DNA of 64,000 bases from Paludibacteraceae bacterium (GTDB lineage Bacteria > Bacteroidota > Bacteroidia > Bacteroidales > Paludibacteraceae): positions 35,862-99,861 of the forward strand of contig CAJOEX010000004.1 in assembly GCA_905233415.1 (NCBI GenBank), in the 5' to 3' direction. The notes beneath the pieces are model-generated. The model did not search any database and had not been told where the DNA came from. It saw only the letters and a program-made list of their open reading frames with translations. The position numbers and the translations under genes were made by a program. This document shows positions 49,399 to 56,620 of the stretch, piece after piece. The first letter of the stretch is position 1, and each line of letters opens with the position of its first letter.

Positions 49399-51846
49399 AT
49401 GAAGAGAGCATCTTTCATCATACATATTATATTATTGTTGTTCAATACAACAATTGCTGCGCAGTGTATTGATTTTACAGATTTAGAATCGCCGTTAGTG
49501 CGGTGTACATACGGGTCTTATAGTAATCCGTACTATAATACTGGCATTATTAATTATGGGCCATCCAGTGGTAATAGCCGCCACACTGTTCATACAGATG
49601 TGAACGAAGTGGACTGGTATACGGAGGGTCAACTACACACTGTTCCTCCAGGGGAAAAGGCTTCGGTACGTTTAGGTAACTGGCGAACGGATGCCCAAGC
49701 AGAAAGTATTACGTATGAATACAAGGTGAATAACGAAGAAAATCCTATTTTAGTATTTAAGTATGCAGCCGTAATGGAGGATCCTGCGCATGACGCGAAA
49801 GACCAACCCCGATTGACATTAGCTATTCTTGATGAGAACAATAACATGATTGACAATTATTGTGGGGCATTTGATTTTATAGCAAATCCGAACTTAGGCT
49901 GGAACACAACAAGTTCCGGCATTCTGTGGAAAGACTGGACATCTGTAGGTTTAGACTTGTCCGCATATGACGGGCAGACTGTATATATCCGTCTGACAAC
50001 ATACGATTGCAATCATGGAGGTCATTTCGGGTATGCCTATCTTAATATCTCTTGTCAAAAGAAAGAAATTAAATCTCTTACATGTGGCTTTGACCAAGTA
50101 AATACTTACACGGTTCCAGACGGATTTGAATACCAATGGTACACGTTAGACGGTAATACTAAAAACGTAGTCAGCACAGAACAAGCAATATCCGTATCTA
50201 CCGATGCACAAACGTATTATTGTGATGCCCATCAAATAGGTAAACCCACTTGCGTCTTTACTTTAAGTGTTATTGCCGAACCTCGTTTACCATTAGCTAA
50301 TTTTCAATATAAAAGACAAGGAACCTGTGTGGATGAATTGTCATTTGAGAACCTTAGTGCTGTTTCCAAAGACGGTATATCTCCCAACTCACAACATGAG
50401 GATTGCGATGAATATATTTGGGACCTTGGAGATGGAAGAAAAGTATATACCAAAAATATTGACTATCCAATTACTTACAAAGAAACAGGCACATACAAAG
50501 TCAAACTAACAGCCAAGCTGACGGAGGGAAACTGCGAACATACATATGAAGAAGAAATCTTTGTACACGGAGAAAATGACCCGCACCTCCACATCACCTA
50601 TGATACGATTTGCAGTAATGGATATGTTATGTTTGACAACGAGCGATTAGACAAAAACGGAACATATACACATATTATTACAACATCATACGGCTGTGAC
50701 AGTACTTCTATCCTGCACCTGCATGTTAATCCGGCATATCATTTTAACGAGACAGCTGCCATTTGTGATTACGAAACTTATACGTATAGGGGAAAAGAAT
50801 ATAGCCAAACAGACACTTATACCGAAAAACTATCCACTTCCTGCAACTGCGACAGTATATATGAATTATTACTGACTGTCACCCCGACGAAAAGGGACAC
50901 CACTTATGCAACGATTTGCGCCAACGATTTCTACACTTTCGCAGGCGAACAATTAAATAAAAGCGGTACCTATAGCGATACCACATATCAACCTACATCT
51001 GCAAAATGCGAGATACAAACACTTAACCTGACCGTTTCCAATCCGACTGTCATTACGTCGGCATCAGTAGGCGAAGTATGTGCCAATAATCACATCTATC
51101 ATATCAACTGTGAATTTGAAGGTCCTAAACCACTATATTATAGTCTTTTCTACGATGAAAAAGCAAAAGAAATGGGATTTATAGACGTCATAAATGCCCC
51201 ATTCTCTTCATCTGTAGTAGGAGAAATCCCCCAATTGCAGGGGAACACATACTTGCGACCGGACACCTACAATGTCAGACTCGAATTTAACAATGGCAGT
51301 CAAGTGTGTGATGCAACCGATTTTGCACAGGATATCACGTTCCTGGTGAAATATCCGTCATGGATTATTGAACAAAACTGGAACGACGTAGTAGCGCTAC
51401 TCAACCAAGATTATAATGGCGGCTACAGGTTCCGCCAAGTGGACTGGTTTGTGAATGATTACGAAGTTGAGCATAATGCCAAAACCTACCTGTACGCTCC
51501 CAACAACTTGCATCAGGGAGATGTAGTTTATGCACAACTGACACGGGAGGGAGAGGATTATGCCGTCTGCACATGCCCGGTTGTCATGGAAGACAAAAGC
51601 AAAAACGCAGTTAGTCAGGAGCCTGTTCTGATAACGATTTTATCCAAACAAAGGCAAATAGTGGTTTACGCACAAGAAGATATACAATGCAATATATTTG
51701 ACACCTATGGCAGCAACGTGTATCAGGCAGTCATTCATTCTCAAGAGGAAGTGACAATCAGCCTGCACTCCTTCCCCATCGGGATGTACGTTGTCTCGTT
51801 TACAGGACAGCACAACAGAAAATCCTATAAAATATTCCTTGAATAG
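49399..51846 (+). CDS. Large exported protein with PKD-like domain and T9SS C-terminal sorting domain
   Basis: An 815-residue protein: signal peptide (MKRASFIIHIILLLFNTTIAAQ), a beta-sandwich region (about 25-225), a PKD-like domain (about 300-390, EYIWDLGDGRKVYTKN), three repeats of the type TICSNGYVMFDNERLDKNGTY...YGCDST (about 400-545), then unknown sequence. The last ~75 residues (QRQIVVYAQEDIQCNIFDTY ... FPIGMYVVSFTG ... KSYKIFLE) form a type A T9SS sorting domain. It should cross the outer membrane through T9SS and stay on the surface. Likely an adhesin. Confidence 0.8.
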   Translation: MKRASFIIHIILLLFNTTIAAQCIDFTDLESPLVRCTYGSYSNPYYNTGIINYGPSSGNSRHTVHTDVNEVDWYTEGQLHTVPPGEKASVRLGNWRTDAQAESITYEYKVNNEENPILVFKYAAVMEDPAHDAKDQPRLTLAILDENNNMIDNYCGAFDFIANPNLGWNTTSSGILWKDWTSVGLDLSAYDGQTVYIRLTTYDCNHGGHFGYAYLNISCQKKEIKSLTCGFDQVNTYTVPDGFEYQWYTLDGNTKNVVSTEQAISVSTDAQTYYCDAHQIGKPTCVFTLSVIAEPRLPLANFQYKRQGTCVDELSFENLSAVSKDGISPNSQHEDCDEYIWDLGDGRKVYTKNIDYPITYKETGTYKVKLTAKLTEGNCEHTYEEEIFVHGENDPHLHITYDTICSNGYVMFDNERLDKNGTYTHIITTSYGCDSTSILHLHVNPAYHFNETAAICDYETYTYRGKEYSQTDTYTEKLSTSCNCDSIYELLLTVTPTKRDTTYATICANDFYTFAGEQLNKSGTYSDTTYQPTSAKCEIQTLNLTVSNPTVITSASVGEVCANNHIYHINCEFEGPKPLYYSLFYDEKAKEMGFIDVINAPFSSSVVGEIPQLQGNTYLRPDTYNVRLEFNNGSQVCDATDFAQDITFLVKYPSWIIEQNWNDVVALLNQDYNGGYRFRQVDWFVNDYEVEHNAKTYLYAPNNLHQGDVVYAQLTREGEDYAVCTCPVVMEDKSKNAVSQEPVLITILSKQRQIVVYAQEDIQCNIFDTYGSNVYQAVIHSQEEVTISLHSFPIGMYVVSFTGQHNRKSYKIFLE

Positions 51847-51913
51847 AAATATCCTTTTATTTTGTACTTTCGGAGGCCCCTACTGGGGAAATCCCTTTGC
51901 CCCCCTATGGTAA

Positions 51914-51939
51914 AAAAATGCGGCATATGCCGCATTTTT
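51914..51939. terminator. Bidirectional terminator between convergent genes
   Basis: Perfect 26-bp palindrome, AAAAATGCGGCAT with ATGCCGCATTTTT, giving T runs on both strands. Confidence 0.9.
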
Positions 51940-51969
51940 GTTGGGAATACAAGGAGTGTGCAGAAGCAA

Positions 51970-52845
51970 TCACTTCTTTATTTGGAACGGGAAGCTGCCA
52001 ATCATGTTTCCGTCCACGAAGAAGTCTGCATTATAGAATCCCTGCGTAGCCTCTCCGGAAAGGGGGACATAGAGCGTGCCGGAACATTCCTCGCCGGTAA
52101 ACTCGAAGTTCTGCGCAGCCGAGCAAGCGAGTTCGGCATCTTCATAAAAGAAGGTATAGCCCCGCGCCTCGTTCAGGAGTTCTCCAACCGGACTTACCAC
52201 GCGCAAATAGATAGCCTTGATGCCCGGCTCGCAAGTGATATTCTTGGCGATAGTATAGTCAAACTGGAACTTTTCTATCTGGCTAAGCACCCGCGTTTTG
52301 CGGTCACGCTTGTTGAGCGGAGTTGCGACAAAGGATTTGATTTCCAGCATTGCAGCACGCTTGACCACTTCTGTGAGCTGAGACTTCTCCTGCTGAAGCT
52401 GCTGATTCTGCGTTGACGCCTCCTGATACTGCTTCGTGAGGTGACGGTTCTCATTCGTAAGGATTTCGTTGGTGCGGTTAAGAGAGTCTATCTGATGGAC
52501 ATACTCAACCATCACTTCACGTACAGTTGCCAATTCTTTCTTGAGTTCGGCAATACGACGGGCATTGGTTGCGCGTGTGACACGCAGTTCTTCCAGAAGG
52601 TCCTGCACGCGCTGCTGCTCACGGCTGAGAAGCTCCTGCAGGGAGTCATTCTGGATATCCAACTCCTGATAACCGTCGAATTGGATGGCAAGGTCTTCAT
52701 ACTCTTCCTGCAACTGCTCTTTTTCAAACTCCATCTGCTCGACCATCTCCTTCATGTCGTGGCGTTGGCGTAGCGTAAAAAACAGGAGTACTGCTATACC
52801 GAGTGAGAGTACGGAAATAATGATGATAAATGTTGTCTTGTTCAT
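51970..52845 (-). CDS. Membrane-anchored coiled-coil protein of Bacteroidota
   Basis: A 291-residue protein with one N-terminal helix (about 4-24), a coiled coil from about 30 to 165 (EFEKEQLQEEYEDLAIQFDG; QLQQEKSQLTEVVKR) and a C-terminal beta domain (about 170-291; AIYLRVVSPVGELLNEARG, GTLYVPLSGEATQGFYNADF). The family is common in Bacteroidota but has no assigned function. It is 6 nt after murF on the same strand. Confidence 0.75.
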   Translation of the reverse strand: MNKTTFIIIISVLSLGIAVLLFFTLRQRHDMKEMVEQMEFEKEQLQEEYEDLAIQFDGYQELDIQNDSLQELLSREQQRVQDLLEELRVTRATNARRIAELKKELATVREVMVEYVHQIDSLNRTNEILTNENRHLTKQYQEASTQNQQLQQEKSQLTEVVKRAAMLEIKSFVATPLNKRDRKTRVLSQIEKFQFDYTIAKNITCEPGIKAIYLRVVSPVGELLNEARGYTFFYEDAELACSAAQNFEFTGEECSGTLYVPLSGEATQGFYNADFFVDGNMIGSFPFQIKK

Positions 52846-52851
52846 AATTGT

Positions 52852-54078
52852 TTATAAATAAGGGATTATTTTTTCAAGTTGATTGCTGCGTGAGCCTTTG
52901 ACAAGAATCCGGCAATGGTCAAGAGGGTGTTTGAGAATATAATCAGCAAGTGCTTCGACATTTTCAAAAACGGGATAGGGCGCGGTTGTTTCTTTCCATT
53001 CGTTGCCGACGAGAAAGACCGCGTCCGCCTTGCGTTCCAAGAGCATGTTTGCAATGTTCTGGTGCTCTAATTTGGTGTAATCGCCGAGTTCGCGCATGGA
53101 ACCGAGGATATAGACCGCTTCGCTGTCAGAAGTGAGACCGCCTACGGCTGTCAGACCGTTCTTCGAACTATTAGAAAACGCATTTATCGCCGCTTGCATA
53201 GACGTCGGGTTTGCGTTGTAGGCATCAATAACGAGGTCGTTGTGCTCGGTTTTCATCGCCTGCGAACGGTTGTTTGTCGGCACATACGCCCGGACAGCCG
53301 CTTCGCCGTCCTTGCGGGAAATGCCGAAATATTCTCCAACACAAAGCGCCGCCTGAATATTCTCGGAGTTGTAATCACCGACGAGATGCGTACCGCTGAG
53401 CATGGGAGAAGCGTGATAATTGACAATGGATAATTGACAATTGACATTTTTTTCTGCCAGCTCCAGCATTTCTCTTAAGTACGGATTATCCTCGTTGCGG
53501 AAGATGGTCCCGTGATGCTCGGCAATATAATCGTACAACTCGCCTTTGGTGCGCATGACGCCTTCAAAGGAGCCGAATCCTTGCAAATGGGCACGACCGA
53601 CGTTGGTAATCAGCCCGAAATCCGGTTCGGCAACACCGACCAGTTCTTTAATGTCTCCCGGATGGGAAGCACCCATTTCGACAATGGCAAAGTCATGCTC
53701 TTTGGTCAGCCGCAGCAGCGTCAACGGCACACCAAGCGAATTGTTGTAATTGCCTTCCGTATATAGCACATTGTACTTGGTGCGAAGCACCGCCGCCGTC
53801 AGTTCTTTGGTTGTTGTCTTGCCGTTCGTACCGGTGATGGCGAGGATTTGTTTTCCCCATTGCCTCCGCCAGGCACGTGCCAAATCTTGCAGTTCGGCAA
53901 GGGCGTTTTCACCTTTGATGACATATTCGGCACCGTCTTTGAGCGCTTGCTCCGCATAATCGTTGCCGTCAAAGTGCTCGCCTTTGAGCGCAACAAACAC
54001 ACAGCCGGGAGTTACCTTCCGGCTGTCTGTAGTAACATTAACAGATGTCTTATTTTTTATTAGGAAGTTCCAGTCCAT
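52852..54078 (-). CDS. murF: UDP-N-acetylmuramoyl-tripeptide--D-alanyl-D-alanine ligase
   Basis: A 408-residue cytoplasmic Mur ligase adding D-Ala-D-Ala to the peptidoglycan precursor. Motifs: TTDSRKVTPGCVFVALKGE near residue 16, ATP-binding ITGTNGKTTTKE near 87, MGASHPGDIKEL near 139 and DAYNANPTSMQAAI near 284. Two short insertions are repeat-encoded: about 210-221 (NVNCQLSIVNYH) and about 306-322 (NGLTAVGGLTSDSE, just before the ILGSMRELG motif). ATG at 54078 overlaps the MFS gene end by 29 nt; an upstream in-frame start at 54099 lies inside that gene. Confidence 0.94.
   Translation of the reverse strand: MDWNFLIKNKTSVNVTTDSRKVTPGCVFVALKGEHFDGNDYAEQALKDGAEYVIKGENALAELQDLARAWRRQWGKQILAITGTNGKTTTKELTAAVLRTKYNVLYTEGNYNNSLGVPLTLLRLTKEHDFAIVEMGASHPGDIKELVGVAEPDFGLITNVGRAHLQGFGSFEGVMRTKGELYDYIAEHHGTIFRNEDNPYLREMLELAEKNVNCQLSIVNYHASPMLSGTHLVGDYNSENIQAALCVGEYFGISRKDGEAAVRAYVPTNNRSQAMKTEHNDLVIDAYNANPTSMQAAINAFSNSSKNGLTAVGGLTSDSEAVYILGSMRELGDYTKLEHQNIANMLLERKADAVFLVGNEWKETTAPYPVFENVEALADYILKHPLDHCRILVKGSRSNQLEKIIPYL
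53111..53160. repeat. Dispersed repeat element inside murF, shared with ileS
   Basis: AGACCGCTTCGCTGTCAGAA followed by AGACCGCCTACGGCTGTCAG; the same two-part pattern as 47541-47595. Confidence 0.75.
53415..53449. repeat. 7-bp repeat array inside murF (5 units)
   Basis: GATAATT, GACAATG, GATAATT, GACAATT, GACATTT in direct succession. In murF it encodes the VNCQLSIVNY segment. Confidence 0.85.
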
Positions 54079-55426
54079 AGCCTTTCTTCTTGTCCTCAAT
54101 CTTCAGTGCGAACGAGAGCAGGAACGCCATTACACCAAATGAAGCAAACACAATCATCGGTACGAGATAGCCGTTGGTTGCGACACGCAGTTTACCAATA
54201 AGCAACGGTACGAGGCACAATCCGATATTCTGCACCCAGAAAATGAGGCAGTATGCCGAGCCCAGTACTTTCTCATCAATAATCTTCGGCACGCTGGGCC
54301 ACATGGATGCCGGGACGAGGGAGAAGCTGACGCCGAGTACCAAAATAGTAACAAGAGCGAGCGTTTTGCTCGGATAAGCGGGCAGCACAAAAGCAAATAC
54401 GCTGTGGCAGCCAATCATAATGATTGCACCCAGCATCATCATTGTTGCGCCTTTACCCTTATTGTCGATAAACGCACCGAGGAACGGTGTAAGAATCATC
54501 GCCAAAATCGGGAACCACTTGAACAGTCCGGCAGCCTCGGCGTTACTGATATGCAGGGTTTCCTCAAGGAAATTGGTTGCAAACCGCTGGAAGGGGAAGA
54601 TGGCGGAATAATACAGCACGCAAAGCAATGCCACAATCCAGAACATCTTCGAGCGGAAAATCTGTCCGAGGTCGGAAATATGAAACTCCTCGTCGGCGGA
54701 TTTTTCTTCCGTGGCTTCGCCCAGCGCAACCAACTGCTTGTCGTAGCGGGCGTCCATAACCGTAAACACGAGGTAATTGAGCAAGCCTACCACCAACAAC
54801 AGTGCCGAGAAAAGGAAAGGAGCCGTTACCGAGTTCACACCGTCCACTGCAAACGCCTCACTAATCATCGGCGAGAACAACATGGCAGCGAACACACCAA
54901 TACGGGCGATGGACATTTCCAAGCCCATTGCAAGTGCCATTTCCTTGCCTTTGAACCACTTGGCAAGCACTTTCGAAACGGTCGTTCCCGCCATTTCGCA
55001 GCCGCAGCCGAAAATCATAAATCCCAGCATCGCCATCTTGGCACTACCGGGCATTGTGGTCCACCATGAATTGAGCCAAACCATATCGTTGGCACCAAAC
55101 CATTCCGAGATGCCGATATACTTGATTGCAGCACCAATAACCATCAGTGAAGCAGACAATGTACCGGTAAAACGGACGCCCATTTTGTCAAGAATAATAC
55201 CCGCAAGAATAAGGAATCCGAATACGTTCAGCAAGTATTCGCCGGCAGCATAGGTACCGAACACACCTCTATCCCAGCCCAAATGCGGAGTCTCCTCCAG
55301 CAAGGAAGCCAACGGGGAAAGTATGTCCACAAACATGTAGGCAAAGAACATCATCGATGCCACCAATACCAACACTGTCCAACGCGCTACCGCACTATCA
55401 GCTAATGTTTTTTGTACTTTTTCCAT
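54050..55426 (-). CDS. Major facilitator superfamily transporter
   Basis: A 458-residue inner-membrane protein with 12 hydrophobic helices in two halves joined by a charged loop (about 225-250, EATEEKSADEEFH). It starts MEKVQKTLADSAVARWTVLV and has GIILDKMGVRFTGTL, the MFS motif A position. The substrate is unknown; sugar phosphates, nitrate and organic anions are all possible. It ends LELPNKK, overlapping murF. Confidence 0.85.
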   Translation of the reverse strand: MEKVQKTLADSAVARWTVLVLVASMMFFAYMFVDILSPLASLLEETPHLGWDRGVFGTYAAGEYLLNVFGFLILAGIILDKMGVRFTGTLSASLMVIGAAIKYIGISEWFGANDMVWLNSWWTTMPGSAKMAMLGFMIFGCGCEMAGTTVSKVLAKWFKGKEMALAMGLEMSIARIGVFAAMLFSPMISEAFAVDGVNSVTAPFLFSALLLVVGLLNYLVFTVMDARYDKQLVALGEATEEKSADEEFHISDLGQIFRSKMFWIVALLCVLYYSAIFPFQRFATNFLEETLHISNAEAAGLFKWFPILAMILTPFLGAFIDNKGKGATMMMLGAIIMIGCHSVFAFVLPAYPSKTLALVTILVLGVSFSLVPASMWPSVPKIIDEKVLGSAYCLIFWVQNIGLCLVPLLIGKLRVATNGYLVPMIVFASFGVMAFLLSFALKIEDKKKGYGLELPNKK

Positions 55427-55505
55427 AACGTTTTTGTTTTTTGAGCCACTCGGCTTTCCGTTTTTCGTACTCGTCGTAGTGCTTTTCCAAATAACCGTCT
55501 TCCAT
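55398..55505 (-). CDS. Small conserved-looking protein of 35 residues
   Basis: An ATG-started frame, MEDGYLEKHYDEYEKRKAEW followed by LKKQKRYGKSTKNIS. It is a charged amphipathic helix, and short proteins of this look occur in other Bacteroidales. It overlaps the MFS start by 29 nt, which suggests coupling. No function can be given; it could be chance, but the lack of a gap and normal codon use favour a real gene. Confidence 0.45.
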   Translation of the reverse strand: MEDGYLEKHYDEYEKRKAEWLKKQKRYGKSTKNIS

Positions 55506-55507
55506 TA

Positions 55508-55537
55508 TTTACGATTTGACGATTTACGATTCGGCGA
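55508..55537. repeat. 15-bp tandem repeat (2 units) before the small ORF
   Basis: TTTACGATTTGACGA (55508-55522) and TTTACGATTCGGCGA (55523-55537), ending against the ompH stop codon; related by reverse complement to 4571-4600. Confidence 0.6.
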
Positions 55538-55538
55538 T

Positions 55539-56030
55539 TTATTTTAGTCCGAGCTCTTTGCGAACAGCGGGAGAGCAGTCCACAGCATTGTCAGAGATAT
55601 AAACCATTGCTGCGCTATCGAAAATATACGTATATCCCTCACGCTCACCGACTGCCTTGATAGCTTTTGTCAGTTTTTCATGAACGGGAGCAAGCAGCTC
55701 CTGCTGTTTTTTCTGAATATCTTGTTCAGCAGTCTGATAGAACGTTTGGATACGTCCTTGCATTTCCTGCAGTTCCTGTTGTTTCATCTGCTTGATGGCA
55801 TCAGGCATAGTCGATTCGTTCTGCTGGTAGTCCTGATACTTTTTCTGGAGTTCCTCCTGCATCATTGTCAGCTGGTTCTCGTACTGCGATTGGATAGTGT
55901 CCATTTGTGCCTTCACTTTAGTCACTTCAGGCATCTGTTGGAATAACTCGGTCGTGTTCACATGACCATACTTTTGCGCGCTTGCCAACATCGGCAATAC
56001 CAGCGCAAGAATAACTAAAATCTTTTTCAT
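55539..56030 (-). CDS. OmpH/Skp family periplasmic chaperone (second copy)
   Basis: A 163-residue protein with signal peptide MKKILVILALVLPMLASA. The body is two long helices rich in Gln (QKYGHVNTTELFQQMPEVTK, QMDTIQSQYENQLTMMQEEL), the tentacle region of Skp, followed by the short beta strand region (AMVYISDN). Skp trimers hold unfolded outer-membrane proteins for BamA. It lies 38 nt after the first ompH copy, in the bamA operon. Confidence 0.9.
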   Translation of the reverse strand: MKKILVILALVLPMLASAQKYGHVNTTELFQQMPEVTKVKAQMDTIQSQYENQLTMMQEELQKKYQDYQQNESTMPDAIKQMKQQELQEMQGRIQTFYQTAEQDIQKKQQELLAPVHEKLTKAIKAVGEREGYTYIFDSAAMVYISDNAVDCSPAVRKELGLK

Positions 56031-56068
56031 ACACTTATTTTTTTATTGTTTATTTATTCATTATATTA

Positions 56069-56584
56069 TTACCGTGCACCCAATTTACGCAGGACAATGT
56101 CGGAGATGTCCAACTTGGATGACATGTAGATGAGTGCCGGGTCTGCGGAACGGTCCTTCACGATGTCCAGATGCTTCTCGCTTGCCACCTCCTGAATAGC
56201 GGCATAGACTTCATCCTGAATCGGTTTGATGAGTGCTTCGCGCTTCTTGAACAGTTCGCCGTCCTGCCCGAAATACTTGCGTTTGAGTTCGAGCACTTCA
56301 TTCTCCTTGGCGACAATTTCTTCCTCGCGGCGGCGCTTCATTTCGTCAGAAAGGAAGATTTGTTCGGTCTGGTAGTTTGTTGCCAGGACACGCGCCTCCT
56401 GTTGTGCCGCGTCAATCTCTTTCTGCCAGCGTTTGGAAATCATGGTCAACTGCTCGTTAGCGGATTCATAGGACGGCAGGTTCTTGAGAATATACTGCAT
56501 ATCAATATATGCAATGGACTGGTTCCCCGCGCCCCAAAGCGGCATTGTCATCGCCGCAAACAAGATTAAAATGTATTTCTTCAT
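56069..56584 (-). CDS. OmpH/Skp family periplasmic chaperone (first copy)
   Basis: A 171-residue Skp homologue with signal peptide MKKYILILFAAMTMPLWGAG and the family start SIAYIDMQYILKNLPSYE. The central helices are charged (KRRREEEIVAKENEVLELKR). The C-terminus ALIYMSSKLDISDIVLRKLG matches the Skp core. The frame reaches 56617, but the extra part is encoded by an 8-bp repeat array, so ATG at 56584 is taken. Two ompH copies after bamA is the normal Bacteroidales arrangement. Confidence 0.92.
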   Translation of the reverse strand: MKKYILILFAAMTMPLWGAGNQSIAYIDMQYILKNLPSYESANEQLTMISKRWQKEIDAAQQEARVLATNYQTEQIFLSDEMKRRREEEIVAKENEVLELKRKYFGQDGELFKKREALIKPIQDEVYAAIQEVASEKHLDIVKDRSADPALIYMSSKLDISDIVLRKLGAR

Positions 56585-56619
56585 AATCTTCAAATATTCA
56601 AATCTTCCAATCTTCAAAT
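56585..56619. repeat. 8-bp tandem array between bamA and ompH (4 units)
   Basis: AATCTTCA, AATATTCA, AATCTTCC, AATCTTCA then AAT, filling the whole gap between the bamA stop and the ompH start. Confidence 0.85.
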
Positions 56620-56620
56620 G

